From Mermis nigrescens (Eukaryota > Nematoda > Enoplea > Mermithida > Mermithidae), in assembly GCA_036768485.1 (NCBI GenBank), contig JAVLUZ010000145.1, forward strand, positions 22,229,522 to 22,293,521: a stretch of 64,000 bases of DNA, written 5' to 3'. A program made the translations under genes and the position numbers. Position 1 is the first letter of the stretch; every line of letters begins with the position of its first letter. Positions 9,781-20,159 of this stretch are shown here, piece after piece. Under the pieces are notes generated by a model that saw nothing but the letters and a program-made list of their open reading frames with translations, was not told the DNA's origin and searched no databases.

Positions 9781-10364
9781 TTTGGACTGACAAAGACCAA
9801 AACGCGTTTCAATTGTGGAAAGACGCATTCACGTCGTCCCCAATTTTGCAACTACCTAAATTTGACAATGAGCTCCAATTTATCTTAACAACTGTCACAA
9901 GTAATTACACGCTAGGCACAATTCTCATGCAGAAACATTTGCCGATGAAAAATCGTTTCATTCTCAGTTATGCGAGCCACATTTTAAATGCAGCCAAATG
10001 CAACTACGCCATGTCTGAAAAAGTGGCTCTCACAGTTGTCTGGGCAATTAAGCATTATAGACACTATCTTTACAGAAAAAAGTTTATCATCAAGACCAAT
10101 CATCAAGCACTTACATGGCTTGTTAACATTAAAGATCCATCTAGTCGTTTACCACAATGGGGTCTAAAACTACAAGAGTATGAGTATGATGTTGTATACA
10201 TCCCAGGTACGTATAACTGCGCAGCTAATCTATTATTGCATCACCCAAAACATGATCATGATGAGCAATGTTATAAACTCGAACGTAAACCCATTGCTAA
10301 TGTCGCTAACCTTGAATTGGAAGCGTCTGAATCTGGAGAAGACGAACTGCCCGACATTATGTAA
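9781..10364 (+). pseudogene. RNase H of element 2 (catalytic Asp lost)
   Basis: Open from 9813 to 10364. The order of motifs is that of Gypsy RNase H: KDAFTSSPILQLPKF, NCNYAMSEKVALTVVWAIKHYRHYLY-like helix, FIIKTNHQALTWL and VYIPGTYNCAANLL. The expected LTTDAS motif reads LTTVTS, so the first catalytic Asp is replaced by Val. The fourth motif has Asn-Cys-Ala-Ala in place of the usual Asn-x-x-Ala-Asp. Not functional as written. Confidence 0.82.
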
Positions 10365-10640
10365 GTGTGGTGCACATACACACTCATCAAACTCATGCGC
10401 TGCTATAGCTTTCCTGTCAGCATGTTTTCGCTGTTCAGATGTGTTTTCCCATCAGCTCGTTTTGCTGTTCGGATGGGCTATTTATAGCTTGTGTGCTTTT
10501 TTGTGCTTTAACCCATGGAGATGGCATTTCATCTTTTGGATTGAATAGCATAATTTTTCGGGTAATTGAGCACTTGTTTGGCTTGCGCACAATCAAACAC
10601 TGGCCAGTGGCGGATCTTTGGATCTGACCAGTTTTTAGAC
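10365..10640. other. Non-pol insertion between RNase H and integrase of element 2
   Basis: This stretch carries no pol similarity. It contains a short tandem-like duplication of a CAG(C/T)-TGTT(C/T)-(A/G)GATG motif (around 10418-10475) and, near 10610, the sequence CAGTGGCGGATC, which resembles the terminal repeat of hAT-type MITEs. It may be an inserted element that has lost clear ends. Confidence 0.35.
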
Positions 10641-12061
10641 TTCTCACTTACAATTAGACAAATGATAAATATTCCAAAAGCACTGCTTGCGCCAAAAGAT
10701 CATCCACCCGTTTTTCATGAACAAATTATGCTTACGGACTCGGAAAAAGCAGAAATTCTGTCACCAGCAAAACTACTCATAGAACAAGGTCAAGATGACA
10801 AATTAAATAAAGTTCATGATTTGCTTAATGATCTATCAACACGAAAATATTGTGACGAATTTTTCATTTTAAATGACATTCTCTATTGCAGATTTCAGCC
10901 TAAGAGCGCAGCTAATGTAATTCATCATTCCTAAATCACTGCGTTGCTTTATTCTAACCAAATTTCAAGACTATTTTTAGAGCTCACTTTTCCATGCAAA
11001 AAATTTTACCTGCCATTCAGCTACGTTATTGATGGCCATGAATAGAAAATGATGTTCTTGTGTGGTGTAAAAACTGTGAGGTGTGTTTGCAGCACAAAGT
11101 TGCCAATAATTCCACCTCAGTGCCCCTCCAGTCCATCAAAGTTTCAATACCTTTTGAGCTGATTGTGTGTGACTGTTTGCATATGCCGCGTTTGATGTCC
11201 AGTAACAATCAAATAATTGTTTCTATGGACAATTTTACAAAATACGTCAAAGCTTTTGCGGCTTCCAATATAAAAGCATCTACGCTAACCTTTTATTGGG
11301 TGAAGTAATCCCACGTCATGGAGTTAAATGATTTCTTACGGACCAAGACTCGAATTTCACCTCAGCTCTTCTTTTCGGAAATTTGCAAATTACTTAATGT
11401 GCAAAAATTTTTCACTACCCCTTATCACCCCCAGTGTGATGGGTTAGTCGGACATTATAATTGCACCCTAAATGACGGACTTTCAAGATTGAGCTCAAGA
11501 AATCAGTATGATTGGGAACAGTCTTTGCCTTTTGTGTCATTTGCATATCATGCTACACTGCAATCATCTAAGAATATTTCACCATTTGAGATGTTGTATG
11601 GTCGTGAGCCATTGTTTCCACTCAAAATTCAATTACTAAACAATCTCACGCTAAATCCTAACCTTCCCAATGCCGGCAAAAAATATATTGCAGACTTAAA
11701 ACTCACGCTCCAAGACTTACACAAGATTGCTAACAAAAATTTAGTGCAAGCTCGTACGCAACAGAAAAAACAATATGATAGAACTACCAGCAAAGGCAAT
11801 TTTGCTGTGGCAGATATTGTGTATTTAAATAATAAAGCCCTAATTCAGCCTGAAATTGGAAAACTTTCACCGAAACAAATAGGCCCTTATTGCATTGTTG
11901 CATTGCCAATGCCTGAATCTGCGCGCATTATTTACCTACATAATCCATTAATTGAACATCTTGTTCATTGGAATTGTCTCTTGCCCGCACCAAAGTTGCC
12001 CTATTCCGATTTAATCGCCGAAAAGTGCGCACATGTACCTAGTGATTTTGTTCTTGCCTAA
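10641..12061 (+). pseudogene. Integrase of element 2 (catalytically dead)
   Basis: The N-terminal part is read at 10656-10934, the zinc-finger end (WCKNCEVCLQHK) at about 11063, and the core from 11110 to 12061. The first Asp region is present (ELIVCDCLHMPRL). The second catalytic region, normally TDQG, reads LRTKTRISPQLFFSE after a frameshift. The third reads CDGLVGHYNCTLNDG, with Gly where the catalytic Glu is expected. The C-terminal chromatin/SH3-like part (PKQIGPYCIVALPMP) is recognisable. The element can no longer integrate by its own enzyme. Confidence 0.85.
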
Positions 12062-12194
12062 TTGCCGCGTCGCTCACTTTGCCCGGCAATTGTAATAAGT
12101 CTTTTGGAATTGCCAGGTCAGAAAAGAAATTTGAGGGACTGCGCACCCGTGCGTTCATTAATTTGCTCTAAATCTGCACATGCCGTGCCTTTAA

Positions 12195-12222
12195 CTAACA
12201 TTTCACCTTTTGCAGAACCATG
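12195..12222 (+). promoter_or_regulatory. Splice acceptor plus Kozak start for the 3' ORF of element 2
   Basis: A TAACTAACAT branch-point-like sequence is followed by TTTCACCTTTTGCAG, ending at 12215. Four bases later comes ATG in a near-ideal context (AACCATGG). This matches how third ORFs of LTR elements are made from a spliced message. Confidence 0.5.
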
Positions 12223-13578
12223 GCTGACGACTGTGTCCCCAACAAAAAGGACCTTGTGAACAAAAATTGTCCAAAATTTTGATTCGACAGACATTGACCC
12301 AAAAAACGCCGCCAAATTCAGAGCAGCGCTGTCGGATGCGGCTGCTGTAAAGCGGTATTGCACCCACGCGCCTGCGCCCAATCCGACGTTCAAAACGAAT
12401 TTGCTAGCATCAGAATGCAGTATTGTAATTGCTCCAGAGCTGATGGCCCGAATCATTATGCTTGCATCAACACTCAATAACGTTGGTGGAAAGACAACTT
12501 AAAATGCGCCTTATTGAAAACGCCATTTGTGCTGGTCAGTGATGTTTGCAAAACCACATTCATCAAAAGCCATGAAGCGTCTTATAATGCGATGTTCATA
12601 TTGTTACACCCCAAAAATGCCTTGAACAAATATTATTTTTTGGGCTTCAATTCGGAATTTGATAATGATCGATTGTTCATGCCATTTCGCATTTGGGAAA
12701 AATATTGGAAGCAGTTTGAGCCATCATATTACGAGTCCAACAGCCAATTCGTATGTTCCATCCAGGTTGTGAGCCTGTTTGGCCACGTCTTTGTTTGGGA
12801 CATCACAAAATTTGAGGACCCGCCATTTGGTTTGGCAGAATTACTGGCAACATCCCTTGCGGATGTAAAGCTAGTTTGCCATGATCCAAGGAATGATCGC
12901 ATCGCCTATTTTCATGTATATAGCCCATGCTTTGACAAAATTGTGCGATATTTAAAATCCAAGGATCATCGCGCCCTGTCGCGTAACACATTTTGAGCGA
13001 CATTCTACAATATACATGTGATGAGCAATTTCTTTACCGCCATGAATAATATTGATGCTGGCAACCATCAGCTTAAATCGCTCACCTTGTTTTTCTTTGA
13101 CATGCTACCGGATCCATGGGCTCAAGCAAATTATGGCCAAGCTTGGAATACCCCATTGACCAATTTGATGTTGCATTATTTGGTGCTCGATCCTTTGATT
13201 ACGATTGACATATATATTTTGAGGGACTTGTATTTGCCTAAAAGTGGAAAAATTTGCCCCAATGGGTCACCCAGAGGTTTCTCATTTGCTGGTGACAAAT
13301 TTTTCATAACCACCGCCCAGCAGAGAGGCTGTTTTCCTTCCCTGTCAAAAATTCTGTTGGGCCTGTAGAAGAAAAACAAAACCAAATGAAGGTTGTGGCG
13401 TAGCAATGATGAGCCAGTTTCGGATAAAGAAGATCCAACAATGATCATCATCAATATCAAGCCACCCGGATTGCTACATCGTGCACAAGTTACGCCAATC
13501 TCACCGACCAATCAGGCAATCACTGAAGCAATTTTGGAAGATATAGCTTCTTCAATTTTGGAAGATATAGATTTTTGA
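12220..13578 (+). pseudogene. Third ORF of element 2 with a DEDDy 3'-5' exonuclease domain
   Basis: Starts at ATG 12220 behind a splice acceptor and runs to the stop at 13576-13578. The reading shifts near 12278 and 12500 and has one in-frame TGA at 12994; otherwise the pieces 12220-12280, 12281-12501, 12514-12993 and 12997-13368 are long and protein-like. From about 12745 the features of RNase D/EXD1/Egalitarian-type exonucleases appear in order. First is VCSIQVVSLFGHVFVWDI, preceded by YYES where Exo I Asp-x-Glu is expected (Asp would be Tyr). Then LVCHDPRNDRIAYF fits Exo II. After the TGA, QLKSLTLFFFDML, AWNTPLTNLML and HYLVLDPLITIDIYI give the Tyr-x3-Asp of Exo III. The N-terminal 90 residues are unassigned. 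An acidic tail (LEDIDF) ends it. An exonuclease as a third retroelement ORF is unexpected; it may be captured from a host gene. Confidence 0.68.
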
Positions 13579-13813
13579 GCAAGTCTACTCCGAGGCTACA
13601 GTAATTCTATCTTTCCTACTTACTGTAGGTCGTTTAGAGATCACTGTATGTAGCTATATAAGAAGGAGGGGTTTTTTGATAGAGTTATTTACAACATAAT
13701 TTATTCTCGTTTTCCAGCAGATCATGCAACTTGTGGATAGAAATTACGTTTTCAGCTTGTCATAAATTGACCATCAAGCACAATTGACCAACATTTTAAG
13801 ATTCGCCGCAAAC
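13579..13813 (+). other. 3' flank of element 2 with a TATA-like box
   Basis: Non-coding. TATATAAG at about 13655-13662 is followed by a purine-rich run (AAGGAGGGG). It could be LTR promoter sequence, but no LTR pair was found to support this. Confidence 0.25.
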
Positions 13814-13880
13814 TTCCACTTAGCTTAGTGGTAGAACGTCCAATTGTCATCGAAACAACACGGGTTCGATTCTGCCGCCA
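13814..13880 (+). pseudogene. tRNA-like remnant
   Basis: It has an A box (TAGCTTAGTGGTAGA, 13821-13835) and a B box (GGTTCGATTCT, 13863-13873) at tRNA spacing. The middle could show a GTC anticodon. The T stem and acceptor stem do not pair, so this is a decayed tRNA or a SINE head and not a working gene. Confidence 0.35.
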
Positions 13881-13953
13881 GACATTTATTCAGCGCACTT
13901 ACTGTAGTATGTCCCAGCACTGTTTAGATGCTTGAATAAGTTCATATCTTCAG

Positions 13954-14080
13954 TTATAGTCTGTTTCACACAACTTCGTTCATAAATTTTAAAACTTTTT
14001 CCGACAATACACTGACAGATTGCGATTATAGCATTGATCTGATATATAATTATCATAACCCTCGGCTTCCTGTTGTAGTG
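13954..14080 (+). mobile_element. MITE family E, copy 1 (truncated)
   Basis: It starts TTATAGTCTGTTTCACA and continues with the family body (GACAGATTGCGATTATAGC, TGATCTGATATATAATTATC). The right end is missing; after about 14078 a different AT-rich sequence begins. Confidence 0.6.
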
Positions 14081-14327
14081 TTATTTTGGTAGCCTAAAAA
14101 TAATTAAAATATGTTATTGGTATACTTAGCTTAATTTTAATTTGATATAAATATTGTAACTTAAGCGGGTTGGTACGCTTTCGAGTTATTAGAGGTATCT
14201 TAGCGCGCGCCTAAGGACTTGCTGGTTAAGTACTTGCAGTATGTACGGATACCTAAACCAACAGCATGCCGCCGGGGAAGATACCCTACACACAGACAAC
14301 TACGAAAACAACAACCCACAATAAGTA
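14081..14327. other. No gene seen
   Basis: AT-rich, then a GC-richer stretch (14160-14320) with palindrome-like GCGCGC around 14203. Nothing recognisable. Confidence 0.3.
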
Positions 14328-14681
14328 CCTTCGGGGCTTACTTAAGTACCTTGCTACACTTAGTGCTGGTCAATCTGCCTTTATTCTACCTCTCGACCCT
14401 AAGTACCTAGTACCTAAAATCTCCTCGGACATACCTGGTCCGTACCTTAGAGACTGCAGGGGGAGTAGCCGACCGCAGTACTCAACACAGGAGTAATTAA
14501 ATAGCCTTCGGGGCTTACTTGAGTACCTTGCTACACTTAGCGCTGGTCAATCTGCCTTTATTCTACCTCTCGACCCTAAGTACCTAGTACCTAAAATCTC
14601 CTCGGACATACCTGGTCCGTACCTTAGGAGACTGCAGGGGAGTAGCCGACCGCAGTACTCAACACAGGAGTAATTAAATAG
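14328..14681 (+). repeat. Tandem duplication, two units of about 177 bp
   Basis: Unit 1 is 14328-14504 and unit 2 is 14505-14681. Both begin CCTTCGGGGCTTACTT and end GGAGTAATTAAATAG, with only a few differences (for example AAGTACC against GAGTACC). The high identity points to recent duplication. No coding potential is shared by both units. Confidence 0.85.
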
Positions 14682-15448
14682 CCCTGGAATTTACCCAAGG
14701 TTCTCGTACCTATTTTAGTCCAAAACATTATTTTTCGCAAAAGGAATTGAAAGATTTTGCACTAGATTACCTATGGCGAAATAATTACGAATTTTAGCTT
14801 TCAATGGCACTCTAAACAATAAATACAACAACTAAGAGCTCTACTCTGGGCTAATCATCCTCTATAAAAATTATGTAATAATTTTTATAGTTCTTGGTTC
14901 GAAAGAAGAATGATGAATTTTGAGAAAATAGAATAACCAAAAAGGTTTTACCCAAAAGTATCTGGCAGTCGAAAGAGTCGAGGCCGTCCAACCAAAAACC
15001 AGTCTACCTTTGGTATAGTGCACCTTAAGGTAGCTGCTATCTAATTTTTATCTACACCGAACAAACTGATTAAAAGAAGGCATTCACAAAGTCGAAAGAA
15101 AATGCAAAAATGAGCGAAGCTAAAACGCGACCCCAGCCGACTGAATAATGGCAGAAGTGGAGTTACAGTGAAGAAGAAAAAATTATATTTTTATGTCAAT
15201 AAAGGGCGCTACCTGCGCTATTGGTTTTCCCAATCTCTGCACAGGCTTAACGTGATTAGCGGTCATGTCGCCTATGTTTTGTATGTAAAGAAAAAGGAGA
15301 TGTATATGGTTTCCACAGGCTACTCGTGTTGCGTGTCCCTAACAACACGTATGCGATGTAAAGTCCAACCAATTGACGCTGTGTGGCTGAGTAGCCTCCG
15401 CATGTCCTACTGTCGGAGACTGTCCAACCACAAACTAATCGCTTTTTG
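14682..15448. other. No gene seen
   Basis: Mixed non-coding DNA. A 93-codon open stretch (15168-15449) has no recognisable features and is not supported as a gene. Confidence 0.3.
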
Positions 15449-15552
15449 ATGGCTGGATCGCTGGAATGATAACTCAAAGACCGGTTGGTCAAACTAAACG
15501 CAGTAAAGTGCGTTTTGGCCGCAAGTGTAACGGCACGTGTAGATACACTATC
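15449..15552 (+). repeat. Direct repeat R1, left copy
   Basis: About 104 bp nearly identical to 18019-18122 in the same orientation (GGCTGGATCGC to the hairpin). It ends in a perfect hairpin, GTGTAGATA-CAC-TATCTACAC, at about 15536-15556. The two copies flank the minus-strand coding cluster and could be termini of one element. Confidence 0.7.
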
Positions 15553-15559
15553 TACACTC

Positions 15560-16320
15560 CTCCCCTCACCCGGAAAAAATTCGGATCATGAGCCAAATTT
15601 TTAAAATGGAGTAAAATTGACCAAAATATAAGAAAAATTGTTGGGAGTCCAACAAACGGAAAATTTTGAGTGAATTAGTGAAATTTTGTAGGTTGGGCCC
15701 CCTGTGGAGGAGGGAGAAAAATTTGAATTGAAAAGTATGGTGGCTGAAACCATGACTGAGCCTCTGCTAAGTAGTGTGGAGATCGGAAAAATAAATTTGG
15801 GTGAAAGAAAAATTAAGTAAATTTTAGATAAAGTTTAAGATAAGGCCAAAAAATGCTTGAGCAAAGAGAAAAAACGAGATTAAATCAGCGAGATTAATGA
15901 CGAGATTACAGTACAAGGAATGTTTAAAATGATACTAGTAGAATACTGACAAAAAATTTTACGATAAAAGGCACAAATAAAACAACATTGAGGCAACAAA
16001 CTGTAGAACTGCTGGCCGGCAGGCATTGATCGCAGAGTCCAAATATAGAGAGAGCCAAACATGGCTAGTTGCGGCATTTAAGATCAGGCTTTGTCCTTTG
16101 GAAAGAAATGCGACAAACGGATTGAACGGCGCTGCAACAAATCACTAGAGTCTGTATCGCAATGCGGCGATGGGCGATTGCTGGTTGATAGATCAATGCG
16201 CGGCTGCATTTGTTTGCGCAGGCAGCAATGTTCATCAAACAAAATAGCATTGGGCGATGGCTGCTCGAACCCGTAGTAAATTCACGGCTGACTAGAAGGT
16301 GTAGCCAGATGGCGAAACTC
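15560..16320. other. No gene seen
   Basis: Non-coding. It has a purine-rich section (15560-15880) and a GC-richer section toward 16320 that may belong to the decayed cluster to the right. Confidence 0.3.
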
Positions 16321-16329
16321 GTCAAAGTT

Positions 16330-18081
16330 CTAAGAGGGGCACAGCCGCAATGGAAAGTGGCCGGAACCTCCTGAACTTCCGGTTGAATGCGATGGCGAAC
16401 GTGATTGCTGTTGCACATGGCTAAAACTTTCACATGAACATGGCGGTGATTGCGACTGCTGTGGGAAACGGCCAAAACTTCCACTGGAACGCGGTGGTGA
16501 ATGTGTCAGTGTTGGAAAACGACCAAAACTTCCGCTTGAGCGCGGTGGCAAACGTTGCTGCGGTATTGATTGCAGTGGCAGAGTTGAATGCGGCCGCTGC
16601 TGCGTGTTTGATCATTGACCCATCGGTTCGTGCGGTGCTGACGTTACTGGCTTTTGAGGTTGAGTTTGCCTGAAATGAGAAAAAGAGGGTCCGGATCGCG
16701 AATGTGATGGCTTCAATGACTCCGCTAATTGTCGGTAGATCATCCACTGCCTCTTGTGCCTTTCTTTCCGTTTTTGATTTGCCTTGTACGCTTGTTGGGT
16801 ATGCTCGTTTTTGTTATGATCTTGTCGGCTTGCTCCTAAAAAAGGTATGGCCTCGTGATAGGATTGTGGGCGTTCCATGTACAATGTCTGATCCTCATGC
16901 CTTACATCAGAAGCAACAACTAGCGAGCCTGGACAACGCGTGACTGTGACGCATGGCAGTGGCGGCATTGGAATTGTTCCGCTCTCGGCTTGTTTGACTA
17001 TCATTTGAGCTCGGTGCGTTTCAATTTGAGCCTGCAAAGAAAGTTCGAGAACGTTGCGCCTCTTTTTTGCTTGGGGTCCAGATGGGCCCTGCGATGGAGC
17101 AAGACGTTTCTGCAATTGACGTCATTGATGAGTTCAACAAATGCGGTCCAGCTCATCGGGTAGCTTTTTCTGAAGAAAGAACGACAAATGCTGTCATGAT
17201 TTGTGGCGGCCGAAGTGGGCGGGCACTGATAAATCTGGATCCATAGCTTCACGTATGCGCTGTACATCGCGATGTAGCACGACTGGATCCTCAATTTCTT
17301 CCACTAGTTCTGGGAATTCCGGGAATGCTTCCCTCGGAAACTGAGTGTAAGTCGGGCCAAAAAACGCGGCAAGCAACGTGCATCATATTTGTTCATACAT
17401 TCGCCAGGCAATTCCAGGGTCGCCGTATAGAGTTGCAAACGTGTAGAAATGTTGGTCCATGTAGCGCAACAGTGATGAAGCTTGCATCATGTGCACTGTA
17501 GCGGAAATTGGTTTGTGGCTGAAAGTGGTTTCGTATTTGCACTCGAATTCGCGAAACGCTTCAAAGATATTGACCATTTGTCGAATTGTGATGCACAATG
17601 GTGCCGCATGATCAGGCTGTAGCTGTATGCAGTGCGGAAAGAATTCAGGCTGTAACGCCGCTCCACTTTGTGCGTTCATTTGCGAGTGCATTGGCAAAAA
17701 TAGATGATTTACCACGTAAGGAATGCTCACTATGTAGAGCATGTAGCCCGTCATAATGAACATACAATTTTGTGTAAACAACGGATCAGGATAGAACAGC
17801 TGATGGAAAACACAGGGCTGCGTTATGAAACCGTGGCGCAGCCTGGTACCTTTGACCTTTGTTCTCTTCCACTTCAGTGGATAACCTTGGCGGAATCGTT
17901 GGCCTGTCCGGCGTATTTGCGATTCTACAAAATCGCAAGTATCGTGCATACATCGCGTTGTAGCAGACTTGTATGTTGTCATGTAAGCCTTTCTACAGCT
18001 CCACTTTGTACAGTTGAGGGCTGGATCGCCGGAATGATAACTCAAAGACCGGTTGGTTAAACTAAATGCAGTAAAGTACAT
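16330..18081 (-). pseudogene. Unidentified decayed coding cluster
   Basis: On the minus strand a series of open stretches runs 18081-17383 (232 codons), 17376-17194, 17294-17001, 17115-16612 (167 codons) and 16551-16330. Each follows the last with a frame change, as expected from one long protein broken by frameshifts. The first part contains several Cys and hydrophobic segments (NCMFIMTGYMLYIVSIPYVV). The middle has EEIEDPVVLHRDVQRIREAMDP. The next is basic and Gln-rich (HKRQWMIYRQLAESL, with a possible nuclear-type AKKRRN). The last has Ser/Pro/Phe-rich repeats (SGSFGRFP). The start at 18081 lies in direct repeat R1, just after an acceptor-like ACACTTGCAG. I do not recognise the family; it is probably from a mobile element, given the flanking direct repeats and decay. 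Confidence 0.45.
16362..16545 (-). repeat. 57-bp tandem repeat encoding a Ser/Phe-rich motif
   Basis: Three to four imperfect units of about 57 bp. On the minus strand each reads roughly SPPRSSGSFGRFP followed by a Gln/Ser-rich spacer. The preserved frame across units suggests it was protein-coding. Confidence 0.55.
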
Positions 18082-18122
18082 TTTGGCTGCAAGTGTAACG
18101 GCATGTGTTGATACACTATCTA
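18019..18122 (+). repeat. Direct repeat R1, right copy
   Basis: Matches 15449-15552. The hairpin at the end is degraded here (GTGTTGATACACTATCTACA). The start codon of the minus-strand cluster lies inside it. Confidence 0.7.
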
Positions 18123-18224
18123 CAATATGATATTTCGCTATTTTTTATTTAAAACATGATATATTTTTGATATTTGGTACCTATATATTTAATATGTTTT
18201 TGGTAGGTAGTGCATATGTATACC

Positions 18225-18995
18225 TACTAGCAAAGAAAAATGCTCCGATGGAACAAAAAAGATGAATATATTTGGAATTGTGGATTATTAAGGATGTAAA
18301 AGGAGGGGACTAGGAAAAATCTACTTAAAGTCGCAAAATCTGCTAAAAATCACACTTTCTCTAAGCAACGCAAAAAATCGAAGTATATTCTGCGGCCAAC
18401 AGATTAAAATAAATATTTAACCATAAAATGATTGAAAAAGCAGCACATTAGCTACGCTGTAGCTATGGGAAATGATGTTGAGTAAACTGACAGTCTTTCT
18501 AAGCCAATTGAATGAATGGTTTAAAACAGTAGGAAACGCGTAAGTTGACTTGATGACCTGAAACTGACTAAATGTAGGTAAACTAGCACTCCCTTAACGA
18601 TTGTGTGCACTAATCAATCGGCCCCTGCTTTGCTTGCTTTAATGCTTGAAACAAAATAAAACAACTTTAAATACAATACCACTTAGTTTTCTATCAATCA
18701 GGATACGAAGCTAGTCAGCGTTGCTACTTGCCAGCAATTTTAAAAAAATAAACATTACAGATTCCCTTAATACACTCTTATCTGGAACTTTGAACATTAT
18801 TTAAAAAAGACACTTTTTTAGAGGCCGCAGAATATACTTCGATTTTTAGCGTTGCTTAGAGAAAGTGTGATCTTAGGCAGATTTTGCGACTTTAAGTAGA
18901 TTTTTCCTAGTCCCCTCCTTTTACATCCTTAATAATCCACAATTCCAAGTATATTCATCTTTTTTGTTCCATCGGAGCATTTTTCTTTGCTAGTA
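18225..18995. repeat. 770-bp inverted-repeat block, copy 1
   Basis: The left arm 18225-18397 and right arm 18823-18995 (each 173 nt) are near-perfect reverse complements, starting TACTAGCAAAGAAAAATGC and ending GCATTTTTCTTTGCTAGTA. The 425-bp centre is unrelated AT-rich DNA. No transposase is present. It resembles a non-autonomous long-TIR element. Confidence 0.88.
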
Positions 18996-20082
18996 CACTA
19001 CTTTTAATTAGCGTGATTTCAGTACATCAAAAAAATAAATATCACATGTCAACCACTTTACACCACTGTTGTGTGCAAACAAACTGGCGTATCACATTTG
19101 GTTTCTGGTTTATTTTTAGACTTGAGATTATGTCCAGTCTCATAACCCAGAACTTGACAGAAAAAACAAGACAGAAACACGTTTAATTCCCCCATTTTTT
19201 GGACTTTACACCTCCCGAAAAAGCTAAATACTGATGTAAACAAACGCAATTCGCTGTGACGCGTACCCGTTAGAAAGTACTTTATTTTTATCCTATTCGA
19301 CCTATTCGACCTCGCCCGACTTCTGAACAGAGAAAGTGGCGAACAAAAAATGTACAAACACGTATTTTCCACTGTCCACCACATTGTAAACTTTAAAAAT
19401 CTGAACCTAACGCCCCATTGAATGTAAATAAATTCGGTTCGGGCCAGTTTGTTGCCCTTTGATTATGGTACGTTTGTATGTGCCAAACTTATGTTCCGCA
19501 AAATATTTGATATGATTAACCAATGAAAATAGGAAAAAAATCTGTTTTTTTCGCCCACTTTACACCTCAGATTTCGAACTTTACACCCCATAAACAACTC
19601 AATATTACGTTTTTTTAACGCAGCTTGCTTCGACGTGTAGCCATTTGAAGTTACTTTATTTCTATTTTATTCAATTCATCCCAACTCATAACCGAAAAAG
19701 TTTGCAGAGAAATCTTGGACAAAATCTGTTTTTTACTCATCCACTATAGTGTAAAGTTTGAAACCCTGGTATTAAATGCGTATTGAGTGTAGAAAGGTTT
19801 GCTGGTAAGCACAAGATAGCCCTTAAACCGTAGTACATATCTGTCAGAAAAAATTTTCCTAAACTCATAACCGGAGTTGTTGGCAGACATAAACAAGTCG
19901 AAAACTCGGCCAAAATGTGTCTTTTCACCCCCAGATTTTCGCTTTCTTCACACTCCCATTCGAGGACTGGGGCGAAATTTAAAAAACAAAAAAGTGCTAT
20001 CTGCAGAACCTAAATAGATGAAAAAGTCAAATGAAGTGCATGATTTTGCCAAGAGAATTAAATAAATGAAAAAGTCAGCATT

Positions 20083-20159
20083 CAGAAGATTCGAACCATC
20101 ATTCTTTTCTTAAGACCGCATCCGAGAACGGAGTCGTCAACCACTGCGCCAACTCGGCA
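20083..20159 (-). other. tRNA-derived sequence (SINE head?)
   Basis: On the minus strand there are a perfect A box (TTGGCGCAGTGGTTG, 20140-20154) and a perfect B box (GGTTCGAATCT, 20088-20098), with about 55 bases between. The acceptor arms do not pair well. The flanking AAATA(A/G)ATGAAAAAGTCA is repeated at about 20010-20028 and 20060-20078. The insert is absent from the other composite-repeat copy, so it arrived after that repeat. Confidence 0.5.

Noticed and set aside
13814..13880. Functional tRNA-Asp gene
   Set aside because: A and B boxes are present, but the T and acceptor stems do not pair, so it is kept only as a remnant.
15168..15449. 93-codon plus-strand open stretch
   Set aside because: Low-complexity start, no domain, and it overlaps direct repeat R1, which is used on the minus strand elsewhere.
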